Origin: Thalassotalea_H sp040779345
GTDB lineage: Bacteria; Pseudomonadota; Gammaproteobacteria; Enterobacterales; Alteromonadaceae
DNA length: 64,000 nucleotides
NCBI GenBank assembly: GCA_040779345.1
Contig: JBFONU010000011.1
Location: forward strand, 62,001 to 126,000
Direction of reading: 5' to 3'
Position 1 is the stretch's first letter. Every line of letters starts with the position of its first letter. The translations under genes and the position numbers were made by a program. A model generated the notes under the pieces. The model had not been told where the DNA came from. It worked only from the letters and a program-made list of their open reading frames with translations, and did not search any database. Positions 16,947 to 25,976 of the stretch are shown here, one piece after another.

Positions 16947-18557
16947 ATGGAAAGCTACGAAGAGTTATATAACAATTTTGTCTGGGAACGCCCTGAGACA
17001 TTTAACTTTGCCACTGATGTCATAGATAAACATGCGTCAAAAAATCCAAACAATCAAGCAATGCTATGGGTTGATGACGCAGGCAATGAGTGCGGAAGAA
17101 GCTTTGCTGATATTAGTAAAGTGTCAAAACAAGCGGCTAATATGCTCAAGTCTGCCGGTGTTAAAAAGGGTGATGCTGTTATTTTAGTATTAGGTCGCCA
17201 AAAAGCGTGGTGGGAAATGACCACTGCCTGTATTCGAGGCGGCTATGTTTTTTCTGCCGGTACAGTACAACTTTCGCCTAAGGATATTAGCTATAGAATC
17301 AATGCTTCTGCAGCCACAGCAATTGTTACTGATGCTGCTAACGCTCATAAAGTTGATGAAATTATTGATCAATGTCCAAGCATTAAAGCACGCATAGTGG
17401 TTGATGGTGCTCGTGAAAATTGGATTGATTATGATGCGACCGTTGGTGACTTATCTGATGAGTTTACTGCGGCAGAAACAAAATTATCTGACGATATGTT
17501 GTGTTTCTTTACGTCAGGTACCACAGGTTATCCTAAAATGGTGGTGCATTCTCAAAGCTACTCACTTGGTCACAGAGTTACCGGCCAATATTGGTTAGAT
17601 TTAAAAAGTGACGATCTACATTGGAATATCTCAGATACTGGCTGGGCAAAAGCTGCATGGTCAAGCTACTTCGGCCCTTGGACTATTGGTGCATGTGTAT
17701 TTGTTCATCATGCTTCGGGTTTTGACCCGATCAGAAACTTAGACTTACTACAGCAATATCCTATTACGACTATGTGTGGTGCGCCAACTATATATCGCAT
17801 GCTCGTTCAGCAGGATCTTACAAAATATAGTTTTCCTCATTTACGGCATAGTGTTGGTGCAGGCGAACCGTTAAACCCTGAAGTTATTTCAACATGGCAA
17901 GACGCTACGGGTGTAACCATTCGAGACGGTTATGGTCAATCAGAATCAATCATCTTATGTGGTAGTTTTCCCTCTATCGAAGTTCGACCTGGCTCTATGG
18001 GGAAACCCGCACCAGGAGTTAATTTAAATATTATCGATAATGAAGGTCAAATAGTTGCTGTGAATGAAGAAGGTAATATTGCGGTTAATTTAAAACCATA
18101 CCCTCCAATGGGATTATTTAAAGGCTACACCTTAGCGGATGAAAAAAACCAAGAAGCGTTTCAAGGCGATTGGTATTTAACTGGCGATCGTGGCTACAAA
18201 GATGAAGATGGCTATTTTTGGTTTGTAGGACGCTCTGACGACGTTATTCTTTCTTCCGGTTATCGTATTGGTCCTTTCGAAGTAGAAAGTGCCTTATTAG
18301 AACATGCAGCTGTTGCTGAATCAGCTGTCGTGGCTAGCCCTGATGAAGAAAGAGGGGAAGTAGTTAAAGCCTTTATTGTATTAGCGGCAGGCTATAAAGC
18401 GAGTGACGAGCTGTTAAAAGAGATCCAAAATCATGTTAAACGGGTAACCGCTCCTTATAAGTACCCACGTAAAATAGCGTTTGTTGAATCTTTACCTAAA
18501 ACAGTGTCCGGTAAAATTCGCAGAATTGAATTACGTGAACAAGAGCATAACGATTAA
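16947..18557 (+). CDS. AMP-forming acyl-CoA ligase (medium-chain/aryl type)
   Basis: The 536-residue ANL-superfamily enzyme has the phosphate loop FFTSGTTGYPKMVVHS near residue 190, DTGWAKAAWSS, GYGQSES, the hinge TGDRGYKDEDGYFWFVGRSDDV near 410-430, and the C-terminal catalytic Lys in LPKTVSGKIRR. The WERPETFNFATDVID opening and motif spacing match acetyl-CoA synthetase-like medium-chain and benzoate-type ligases. It would activate a carboxylic acid to its CoA ester with ATP. GAGG precedes the start. Two SnoaL-like genes and the GS-like gene follow closely in the same direction, so this looks like one operon. Substrate unknown. Confidence 0.9.
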   Translation: MESYEELYNNFVWERPETFNFATDVIDKHASKNPNNQAMLWVDDAGNECGRSFADISKVSKQAANMLKSAGVKKGDAVILVLGRQKAWWEMTTACIRGGYVFSAGTVQLSPKDISYRINASAATAIVTDAANAHKVDEIIDQCPSIKARIVVDGARENWIDYDATVGDLSDEFTAAETKLSDDMLCFFTSGTTGYPKMVVHSQSYSLGHRVTGQYWLDLKSDDLHWNISDTGWAKAAWSSYFGPWTIGACVFVHHASGFDPIRNLDLLQQYPITTMCGAPTIYRMLVQQDLTKYSFPHLRHSVGAGEPLNPEVISTWQDATGVTIRDGYGQSESIILCGSFPSIEVRPGSMGKPAPGVNLNIIDNEGQIVAVNEEGNIAVNLKPYPPMGLFKGYTLADEKNQEAFQGDWYLTGDRGYKDEDGYFWFVGRSDDVILSSGYRIGPFEVESALLEHAAVAESAVVASPDEERGEVVKAFIVLAAGYKASDELLKEIQNHVKRVTAPYKYPRKIAFVESLPKTVSGKIRRIELREQEHND

Positions 18558-18603
18558 TTATTGGCTTGGTGACATTAGATAATTAATATAGAAGGTTTGC
18601 ACT

Positions 18604-19020
18604 ATGAGTAAAAATCCATCAGCTGAAGCTTTAGCTGGACTAGCTGCTTTTAGAAAAGCAGAAAATGAATGTTATAGAAATGCTGATCCAGCCATGGCAG
18701 AATTATTTGCTGAAGATATAATTTTAACAGCCAATGGCGCGGACAATCTTATTGGGCGTGCAGCTATGCTAAGTTTCTTGACTGGTATTTGGACAGTTTA
18801 TCGCGGTAACTTTATTGAAATTCATGATGATGTCGTGGTTGAAGCAGGTAATTACTTGTTTGTCACCGGACGTTTTACTGATGAGTTAACGCCACTTGCT
18901 GGTGGTGATGTTCTGACGGTTAAAGGTAGATATCAGATTGTATTAGTTAAAGCGGACCATGGTCGTTATCTTTTATGGCGAGAAGCGGTAACAGATACTG
19001 GCGCAGTTATTAATAAATAG
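18604..19020 (+). CDS. SnoaL/NTF2-like protein, cytoplasmic (copy 1 of tandem)
   Basis: The 138-residue NTF2-fold protein has no signal peptide: ALAGLAAFRKAENECYRNAD, MAELFAEDIILTANG, LIGRAAMLSFLTGIW, then a GRYQIVLVK...GRYLLWREAV end. It is followed 30 bp later by a close paralogue at 19051, clearly a tandem duplication. Members of this broad fold include polyketide cyclases, ketosteroid isomerase and the hydrolase-associated AtzH. Its position between a CoA ligase and a glutamylation enzyme suggests a substrate-handling or small catalytic role. No catalytic residues can be assigned with confidence. Confidence 0.8.
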   Translation: MSKNPSAEALAGLAAFRKAENECYRNADPAMAELFAEDIILTANGADNLIGRAAMLSFLTGIWTVYRGNFIEIHDDVVVEAGNYLFVTGRFTDELTPLAGGDVLTVKGRYQIVLVKADHGRYLLWREAVTDTGAVINK

Positions 19021-19050
19021 CTGTATTAACGAGAAAATGAAGGTTTAAAC

Positions 19051-19464
19051 ATGACAGAAAATTTATCAGCACAAGCTATTGCAGGACTTGCCGCTTATCG
19101 AAAGTCTGAAAGCGAATGTTATAACAATAGTGATTTAGCTATTGTCGAAAACTTCGCCGAAGATATTATTTTAACTTCAAACGGTGTTGACAATGTTGTT
19201 GGTCGCCAAGCGATGAAAGATTTATTTACCGCTGTTTGGGCAGAATACGATGCACGTTTTGCTGAAGTTCACGACGATGTTGTGGTTGAGTCGGCTGACT
19301 ACTTGTTTGTTACTGGGCGTTTTACCCTAGAGCTAAAACCTAAAGCGGGTGGTGAAACCATTTTTGATCATGGACGTTTCCAAGGTGTTTTGGTTAAGTC
19401 AGCCGATGGCAGATATTTATTATGGCGAGAGTCATGTATGGATGTCGGTGCCGAAAAAAATTAA
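19051..19464 (+). CDS. SnoaL/NTF2-like protein, cytoplasmic (copy 2 of tandem)
   Basis: The 137-residue paralogue of the preceding protein keeps the same landmarks: AIAGLAAYRKSESECYNNSD, VENFAEDIILTSNGVDN, VVGRQAMKDLF, HDDVVVES.DYLFVTGRFT and GRYLLWRESC. The two probably form a heteromeric or functionally split pair, since both are retained without decay. It lies 44 bp before the GS-like gene. Related exported copies are at 14035 and 37019. Confidence 0.8.
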   Translation: MTENLSAQAIAGLAAYRKSESECYNNSDLAIVENFAEDIILTSNGVDNVVGRQAMKDLFTAVWAEYDARFAEVHDDVVVESADYLFVTGRFTLELKPKAGGETIFDHGRFQGVLVKSADGRYLLWRESCMDVGAEKN

Positions 19465-19508
19465 TTGCTTATTTTTGCGAACGTAATAATTAACAACAAG
19501 GTTTTATC

Positions 19509-20888
19509 ATGAAAGATTTAAATATCCGTAATGCAGAAGATGTTTTAAAGTTATTGGAAGCACGCGAGGTTGCTCATGTTCAAATTGGTTTAACCGATCA
19601 TACTGGGCAGCTTAGAGGCAAATATATTTCAAAAGATAAGTTGATCAGTGGTTTGAAAAACGGCATTCCAATGACACGTAACTTAGCCGCTGTTGATTTT
19701 ACTGATGTTATTTACCCTGTAGAGGGACTCATTGTTAATGGCGGCGGCTTTGGCGACAGTGTTGCACGTATAGTGCCTGAGTCATGTCGAGAGGTACCTT
19801 GGGAGCGCCCAGATCGTAACTTGTTTTTCTTGCTTGAACACGAAGGTGAAGGGGTGGAGTATGACCCACGGGCAATCTGTAATGGTTTGATGAAAAAAGC
19901 AGAGTCTATGGGCTTATTTCCGGTACTTTCTTGTGAACTTGAATTTAGAGTATTTAACGAAACCGTTAAAAGTCTCTATGAAAAAGATTTCAAAAACTTA
20001 GAGCATATTACGCCTGTTTCAAATTATTTAGGCGTAATGCGCCAAACTGTGTTATCAGATTTCTTCGCTGATTTTACTGATGCGATGGAACACATGGGTA
20101 TTCCTATTGAAGTTGCTCATTTAGAACTAGCGCCTGGTTTTGCTGAATTAGTTTTAGCCCATCAAAAAGGCATGCGTGGCGTTGATAATGCGGTTATATA
20201 TAAAACGTTTGCTAAGGCTTTTGCCCTAAGAAAAGATAAACTCATTAGCTTTATGGCGAGAACAGACGATCAAACCGATGGTTCAAGTTGTCATATTAAT
20301 ATTTCGCTTAACGATGAAAACGACAACCCCGCTTTTTATGATGCTGATAAACCGCAGAAAATTAGTGACACTATGCGTTACTTTCTTGGTGGCATTCAAA
20401 AATTATTACCTGAACTTATGCTGATGATGGCACCTAACGTCAACTCCTTTAAACGTTATGTTCCGGGTATTTTTGCCCCTATAGCCTCTACTTGGGGAGT
20501 TGATAACCGTACAACCAGTTTACGTGTAAATAACAGCTCACCGAAAGCGCAACGTATTGAGAACCGAGTGCCGGGTGCCGATGTTAATCCATACTTTGCC
20601 GTAGCTTGTACCTTAGGTGCCGGGTTATGGGGGATTGAAAATCAGGTTGAACCTAGCGCTGAAACCGAAGGAGACTTAGGTAATGACTTAAGCAATTTAC
20701 CTGCTGAATTAATGTTTCCCTCAACCTTTAAAGAGGCAATTGAACGTTTCCAAAATTCAACGGTTGCGAAAGAAATCTTTGGCGAAGAGTTCGTTAGAAT
20801 TTACTCGTCAGCCAAAAATGAACATGAGTTAGAGTTCCGTAAAGCGGTAACTGACTGGGAATTACGTCGATATTTAGAATTATCATAA
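19509..20888 (+). CDS. Glutamine synthetase-like gamma-glutamyl-amine ligase (PuuA type)
   Basis: The 459-residue GS-superfamily protein has the N-terminal beta-grasp (VAHVQIGLTDHTGQLRGKYIS), the metal-binding ELEFRVFN, LELAPGFAELVLAHQ, the ATP/ammonia-site SSCHINISLND, a NSFKRYVPG loop and ENRVPGADVNPYFAVACTL at the C-terminus. Length and motif pattern fit gamma-glutamylpolyamine synthetases and other GS-like ligases rather than housekeeping GlnA; the C-terminal adenylylation Tyr region of GlnA is not apparent. The predicted reaction is ATP-dependent joining of glutamate to an amine. With the PuuD-like hydrolase at 9461 and dehydrogenase at 24452 it defines a gamma-glutamyl pathway. Amine identity unknown. 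Confidence 0.88.
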   Translation: MKDLNIRNAEDVLKLLEAREVAHVQIGLTDHTGQLRGKYISKDKLISGLKNGIPMTRNLAAVDFTDVIYPVEGLIVNGGGFGDSVARIVPESCREVPWERPDRNLFFLLEHEGEGVEYDPRAICNGLMKKAESMGLFPVLSCELEFRVFNETVKSLYEKDFKNLEHITPVSNYLGVMRQTVLSDFFADFTDAMEHMGIPIEVAHLELAPGFAELVLAHQKGMRGVDNAVIYKTFAKAFALRKDKLISFMARTDDQTDGSSCHINISLNDENDNPAFYDADKPQKISDTMRYFLGGIQKLLPELMLMMAPNVNSFKRYVPGIFAPIASTWGVDNRTTSLRVNNSSPKAQRIENRVPGADVNPYFAVACTLGAGLWGIENQVEPSAETEGDLGNDLSNLPAELMFPSTFKEAIERFQNSTVAKEIFGEEFVRIYSSAKNEHELEFRKAVTDWELRRYLELS

Positions 20889-20960
20889 TATCGATTGATT
20901 AGCTTAATTGGCGTTATAAAAAAATAATATTAATCAATAAAATTATCAAAGCGTAATAAA

Positions 20961-22151
20961 ATGCAGACATTAACGGAAGAGCAGAAAAGCTTACTTATTG
21001 ATGGACCTATTCCTACCTTTGCTGCTATTTGGATCGCCGTTGTTGGTGTTATTGCTTATATGTTTTTACCGTTAATGGTTGGTGGTTTAGCGGATGATTT
21101 AGGTTTTAACAATACCCAATTAGGCTTTATTGGTGCCGCTGAGGCGGGAGGTATGGGAATAGCTAATGCGCTAGCTGTATTTTTTGTTCGTCGTTGGAAC
21201 TGGCGAGTGATCATTTTTATTTCCGGCTTAGCAATGGTGTTCACTAATTTATGGTCTGCTTCCGTAGACACCTTTGCTTTAATATTTATTGCCCGATTAG
21301 TTGATGGCTTTGCCGGAGGCGTGCTTATTGCGTTAGGTGTTGCTTGTCAAAGCGATAATAAAAATGCTAATAAAGTCTTTGGTTATTTTATCGCAACAGA
21401 AATGATTTTTGCCAGTATCGGCTTTTATCTGTTACCCGATATTCAAGCTGATTTTGGTGTAGATGGTATTTTTTATGCGCTAGCACTTATTTCTATTACA
21501 GGAACATTAATGGCATTTTTTCATCCCGCACAAGGGATAGATAGAAAACAGCATGCAGAAAACAAAGGTGTTGGCACAACTACCGTATTGTTTGCTACTG
21601 TCGCTTTAATGGGAGCATTACTCTTTTTTATGTCTCAAGGCGGTTTGTGGACTTTTGTCGAGCGTATAGGTGTTGCCAGTAACTTAACGGCAAGTGATAT
21701 TGGTTTGGCATTAACGGTATCATCAGCTTTTGGTGTTATTGGTGCATTAGGAGCCAATTGGACTTCGCAACGTATTGGTCAACTTAATGCTTTTATTTTG
21801 GTACTTGTAGGTGAAATTATTTGTATCACCATGCTTTACGGCAGCCTTGAATTATGGCGTTATTTTAGCTCGTTATGTTTATTTATTATGTTTTGGAGTA
21901 TGGGGTTACCGTTAATGCTCAGCCAGTTTAACGTATTAGATAGAACAGGACATTTGGTTGTATTGCTCTATGCTATGGGTAAACTTGGTTACACTTTAGG
22001 TCCTGCGATTATGGGATTACTTATTTTTGGCGCAGACTTTTTCTATGTTATTACCCTTGGTTTAGTATTGAGTATTGTTGGTCTTGCTGTGTTTATAGGG
22101 TTGTCAATCAAGTCTTCGATTACTTCAACTATAAAAAGTGAATTGGCATAA
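20961..22151 (+). CDS. Major facilitator superfamily transporter
   Basis: The 396-residue membrane protein has about 12 transmembrane segments. The N-half shows IAVVGVIAYMFLPLMVGG and GFAGGVLIALGVACQ; a charged loop near residue 200 (DRKQHAENKG) separates the halves, as usual for MFS carriers. It starts 72 bp after the GS-like gene in the same direction, so it is probably the inner-membrane importer or exporter for that operon. No closer family is recognised. A hairpin at 22185-22225 follows. Confidence 0.8.
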   Translation: MQTLTEEQKSLLIDGPIPTFAAIWIAVVGVIAYMFLPLMVGGLADDLGFNNTQLGFIGAAEAGGMGIANALAVFFVRRWNWRVIIFISGLAMVFTNLWSASVDTFALIFIARLVDGFAGGVLIALGVACQSDNKNANKVFGYFIATEMIFASIGFYLLPDIQADFGVDGIFYALALISITGTLMAFFHPAQGIDRKQHAENKGVGTTTVLFATVALMGALLFFMSQGGLWTFVERIGVASNLTASDIGLALTVSSAFGVIGALGANWTSQRIGQLNAFILVLVGEIICITMLYGSLELWRYFSSLCLFIMFWSMGLPLMLSQFNVLDRTGHLVVLLYAMGKLGYTLGPAIMGLLIFGADFFYVITLGLVLSIVGLAVFIGLSIKSSITSTIKSELA

Positions 22152-22184
22152 TTTAAATAAAACTGTCAATAGTCCTAGATTCAA

Positions 22185-22225
22185 TTAGCCGATATAGTAA
22201 CTATTTTCGTTAGTTTATTGGCTAA
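22185..22225 (+). terminator. Imperfect stem-loop after the MFS gene
   Basis: TTAGCC and GGCTAA close a long imperfect stem with a loop centred near 22207. No T-run follows on the plus strand. Possible terminator, not certain. Confidence 0.35.
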
Positions 22226-22403
22226 AAAACTTATTTAAACCAGAAAAGACAAGTTGTCTTCCTGTTCAGATATAGCTCCTTTACCTGCTTACCTCTTAAA
22301 CTGAGTATTAATAATTACGGTGATAAATTCACAATGCGAAAATTTTCGGATTGTGTTTTTTAACCAATATTCTTTCTAAATTTGATATTTAAGGTAATTT
22401 TAC

Positions 22404-23102
22404 GTGCATTATCATCATATTGGTATTCAATCTGTTGACCAAACTCAACAACAAAAACACATCGCTGCACTAGGTATGTCCATTAGTGATTATCGCAACA
22501 ACCCCTACGGCATTGCGTGGTTAAGGTTTGACACAGACTCTAACTTACCTGAAGTTATTAAAAACACTTCCTATATTGCGTTTGTTGTTGATGATTTAGC
22601 GCAAGCGATTGGCGATCACAAAGTGTTGGTACAGCCTAATGAATTAAATTCCTTAACCAATGTTTCTGATAATACTTTATCTGCTTTTATTGAAGTTGAT
22701 GATGCGCCGATACAGTTAATTCAGCGTAATGAAAGTGTTACTAGTGAAATGGAACAATTCAGTGATTTGAAAGGATATCATTCTTATTGGATACCTCATC
22801 AAAATGAGCGATCAAATGAATCTCATTTAGCCGAATTGAAAATGTACGTTGATAACCCTGAAAACGAATTTAAAATTGGTTGGGTTAAATATCAAGCTGA
22901 CGCACCTTATCACAACACGGTGAAGCAATTTCCTCATCTAGCATTTGAAGTAGATAACATTGAGGAAAAAGTCGCAGGGCAAACCATTATTATAGAACCT
23001 AACTCACCAACCGCAGGCCTAATTGTTGGCTTTATTGAAATATGTGGTGCACCGGTAGAGTTTATTCAAGTTGATCGAAATATTTTAAAAGATGGAATTT
23101 AG
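22404..23102 (+). CDS. Tandem-domain VOC protein, paired with a Bcr/CflA transporter
   Basis: The GTG start at 22404 follows AAGGTAA and begins HYHHIGIQ. The 232-residue protein repeats a VOC module: first half with NNPYGIAWLRFD and YIAFVVDDLAQAIG, second half with FKIGWVKYQ, HLAFEVDNIEEKVAGQ and VEFIQVDR. It is homologous to the proteins at 4833 and 55454. It sits 75 bp upstream of a Bcr/CflA-type exporter, and the 55454 copy is likewise next to a Bcr/CflA gene, so the pairing is repeated in the window. Function unknown; binding or modification of the transported molecule is a reasonable guess. Confidence 0.75.
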   Translation: MHYHHIGIQSVDQTQQQKHIAALGMSISDYRNNPYGIAWLRFDTDSNLPEVIKNTSYIAFVVDDLAQAIGDHKVLVQPNELNSLTNVSDNTLSAFIEVDDAPIQLIQRNESVTSEMEQFSDLKGYHSYWIPHQNERSNESHLAELKMYVDNPENEFKIGWVKYQADAPYHNTVKQFPHLAFEVDNIEEKVAGQTIIIEPNSPTAGLIVGFIEICGAPVEFIQVDRNILKDGI

Positions 23103-23177
23103 TTAACTAGACTCAACTGGTTTAACAACTTATCTATTTATAGCAATTTTGCTGAAAAATATTGTATTAGGATATCT

Positions 23178-24407
23178 ATGTCAAATCATGTTTTAAGCAC
23201 AGATAAAAATAAAGACATCAATAAAAAAATCATTTTAGCGCTGGTGATCCTAACCACTACTTTAATGACTATGTCTACTGACTTATTTGCACCCAGTTTG
23301 CCGTTTCTATCAGAATACTTTAATACCAATGATGAGATGGTTAAGTTAACCATGAGTATGTGGATGATGGCTTATGGCGGTATTTTACTCATTTATGGCC
23401 CATTATCTGAAAAGTTTGGCAGAAGACCGGTACTGGTTGGGGCGATGTTTTTATTCACCTTAGCAAGTTTTTTTTGTACTACAGCAACATCAATTGAGCA
23501 GTTAATTGTTGCTCGAATTGTTCAAGGGGCTGCTGCGGGTGCTGAAGGTGTATTGGTTATGTCAATTGTACGAGATTGCTTTGATGAGAAAGGTCAAGTT
23601 TGGGCCTTTTCAATCTATAGAGGTGTTTGCGCATTACCTCCTATTTTCGCGCCGATTATTGGTACTTATATTTATATTTGGCTTGGCTGGCAGGCTAATT
23701 TTATCCTCTTGTCAGCGATTGCTGCCATTGTTACCGGGTTACTTTGGAAATATTTAGATGAGTCGAGTAATACTGAGCGACATACTGTTTCTGTTAGCTC
23801 GGTATTAAAAGATTATTGGAAATTATTATGTAGTGGAAAATTTTTAGCTTTTACTGTGATCATGGCGACCTCAATTGCCTATCTCGTTATATTTCCGACA
23901 GTAGTGCCATTTGTTTTAGTTAACCAATTAGGCCAAGAAGCTGAAGTATTTGGTTATTTTCAAGGCGTTATCATGGTGGCGTTTATTTTTGGTAGTACTT
24001 TTGCTAATAAGTTATCAAAAAAAATGTCAGTACATGGCTTATTATTTTTAGGTATTTGTATTGTCGCTCTTGGCGGAATCTTGCTGTTGTTAGTCGCGCT
24101 ATTTGAACTTGAATCGTTGCTGATGTTAGGTATTCCATTAGGCATTATTGCTTTTGGAAATGGTCCAGTTATGGCTGCAGCACCACCATTAGCTATGGGA
24201 GCAACAAATAGTAGTACAGGCTCTTCAGCAGCAATGATGCTTACTATCACTTCAGCGTTAGCTTCAGCAACCGCTATGATAGAGGGCGCATACAGCAGTG
24301 GCACCTCGATGTCATTAGCAGTAATTTTATTCGCTGTTGCCAGTATTAGTTTACTTGCTTTTGGTGCAGTAAAGCTACTCGGTATACTGCAAACAACTCA
24401 AAACTAA
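23178..24407 (+). CDS. Bcr/CflA-family (DHA1) MFS transporter
   Basis: The 409-residue protein with 12 predicted transmembrane segments contains MSTDLFAPSLPFLSEYF after helix 1, LLIYGPLSEKFGRRPVL (motif A), and VARIVQGAAAGAEGVLVMSIVRDCF (motif C-like region), typical of Bcr/CflA drug:H+ antiporters. It is a paralogue of the protein at 56182. It lies between a VOC gene and an aldehyde dehydrogenase gene in one rightward array. In this catabolic setting it may move a pathway substrate or toxic intermediate rather than a drug. Confidence 0.88.
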   Translation: MSNHVLSTDKNKDINKKIILALVILTTTLMTMSTDLFAPSLPFLSEYFNTNDEMVKLTMSMWMMAYGGILLIYGPLSEKFGRRPVLVGAMFLFTLASFFCTTATSIEQLIVARIVQGAAAGAEGVLVMSIVRDCFDEKGQVWAFSIYRGVCALPPIFAPIIGTYIYIWLGWQANFILLSAIAAIVTGLLWKYLDESSNTERHTVSVSSVLKDYWKLLCSGKFLAFTVIMATSIAYLVIFPTVVPFVLVNQLGQEAEVFGYFQGVIMVAFIFGSTFANKLSKKMSVHGLLFLGICIVALGGILLLLVALFELESLLMLGIPLGIIAFGNGPVMAAAPPLAMGATNSSTGSSAAMMLTITSALASATAMIEGAYSSGTSMSLAVILFAVASISLLAFGAVKLLGILQTTQN

Positions 24408-24451
24408 CCCGTTTTTATATTTATATTTTAACTCATTCGGAGAACTATTGA

Positions 24452-25939
24452 ATGAAAGCAAAACAAGATTGGCAAAAGCAAGCGAAAAATTTAGTGATTG
24501 AAAGTAGAGCGTTTATTAATGGTCAATACGTTGATTCCATTTCAGGTGATACACGAACTACAGTAAACCCCGCTAACGGACAAGTGTTAGCAAATGTAGC
24601 AAGTTGTGGCATAGAAGATGCTGATATCGCGGTCGTTGCCGCGCGTAATGCTTTTGAATCTGGCGTTTGGTCTGAAATGGCACCAGCAGATAGAAAAATT
24701 ATCATGTTACGTTGGGCTGATTTAATTGAACAGCATCAAGAAGAAATATCTTTACTTGAAACTTTAGATGTTGGTAAACCAATATCAGATACCATTCATG
24801 TTGATGTGCCTTCGGCAATCAAATCTATTCGCTGGAATGGCGAAGCTATTGATAAAGTTTACGAGCAAATTGCGCCAACAGCACCTAATACTTTAGGCTT
24901 GATCTCCCGTTTACCTTTAGGCGTAGTCGCTGCCATTGTACCGTGGAATTTTCCGCTATCTACTACCGCTTGGAAAGTTGCTCCTGCGCTAGCTACGGGT
25001 AATTCTGTGATTGTAAAACCCGCGTCAAATACGCCATTAACGGCAATTAAAATTGCAGGTTTAGCGTCAGAAGCTGGTATTCCCGATGGCGTGTTGCAAA
25101 TATTACCGGGTCCTGGGGGAAGTTTAGGTAAACATTTAGCGACTCATATGGATATTGATGGCATGACTTTTACTGGTTCAACACCAGTCGGAAAAATGCT
25201 AATGGAATATTCTGGGCAATCTAATTTAAAACGTACCTTCTTAGAACTTGGTGGTAAAAGCCCCAATATTATATTTGCTGATGCGAATCTTGAAAAAGCG
25301 GCCGCAATGGCAGCAATGGCTGTTTTTTATAACGCAGGTCAAACCTGTACGGCAGGTTCTCGACTTATTGTCGAAAATAGCATTAAAGATAAGTTTTTGG
25401 CGATGGTTGTTGAACATGCGAAAAATTGGTTACCGGGTGACCCACTTGATCCTGAAACCTCTATGGGGCCATTAGTTGATAAAAGCCAATATGACACGAT
25501 TAGTAAATATGTCGGTATTGGTAGTAAAGAAGGTGCGACATTGTGCTGTGGTGGTGAGAGCATTAGCAATAACCTAGATGGTTACTATTATCAACCGACT
25601 ATTTTTTCAGGTGTTAATAATGACATGTGCATTGCGCAAGAAGAAATTTTTGGTCCGGTGCTTGCGGTAATTGGTTTTGATACCACAGAAGAAGCCATTG
25701 CTATCGCCAATGATTCTATTTTTGGTTTAGCGGGCGCTGTCTGGAGCCAGAATATTAACACTGCTCATAAAGTTGCTGAGAAAGTACGTGTCGGCACCAT
25801 GGGTATTAATAATTACTTTGGTGGTGACGTGACTGTACCTTTTGGTGGCTTCAAACAGTCAGGAAATGGTCGTGATAAATCTTTACATGCCTTTGATGAC
25901 TATACTGAATTGAAAACCACTTGGATTGAGTTTGAGTAA
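24452..25939 (+). CDS. NAD(P)-dependent aldehyde dehydrogenase (PuuC/BetB-like)
   Basis: The 495-residue ALDH has PWNFPLSTTAWKVAPALATGNSVIVKPAS at the cofactor site (shown here only by its length and K), FTGSTPVGK, the general-base Glu in LELGGKSPNI near 264, and the nucleophile Cys in NAGQTCTAGSR near 298. It ends GGFKQSGNGRDKS...ELKTTW, as in gamma-glutamyl-gamma-aminobutyraldehyde dehydrogenases. It would oxidise an aldehyde, possibly a gamma-glutamylated one, to the acid. It follows the transporter by 44 bp and precedes the CRTAC1-like gene by 37 bp. An amine oxidase (PuuB-like) that should make its substrate is not present in the window. Confidence 0.9.
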   Translation: MKAKQDWQKQAKNLVIESRAFINGQYVDSISGDTRTTVNPANGQVLANVASCGIEDADIAVVAARNAFESGVWSEMAPADRKIIMLRWADLIEQHQEEISLLETLDVGKPISDTIHVDVPSAIKSIRWNGEAIDKVYEQIAPTAPNTLGLISRLPLGVVAAIVPWNFPLSTTAWKVAPALATGNSVIVKPASNTPLTAIKIAGLASEAGIPDGVLQILPGPGGSLGKHLATHMDIDGMTFTGSTPVGKMLMEYSGQSNLKRTFLELGGKSPNIIFADANLEKAAAMAAMAVFYNAGQTCTAGSRLIVENSIKDKFLAMVVEHAKNWLPGDPLDPETSMGPLVDKSQYDTISKYVGIGSKEGATLCCGGESISNNLDGYYYQPTIFSGVNNDMCIAQEEIFGPVLAVIGFDTTEEAIAIANDSIFGLAGAVWSQNINTAHKVAEKVRVGTMGINNYFGGDVTVPFGGFKQSGNGRDKSLHAFDDYTELKTTWIEFE

Positions 25940-25976
25940 TAGCAGAGTAATTGGCAGAAGGGTAAGCAGGTAAATT

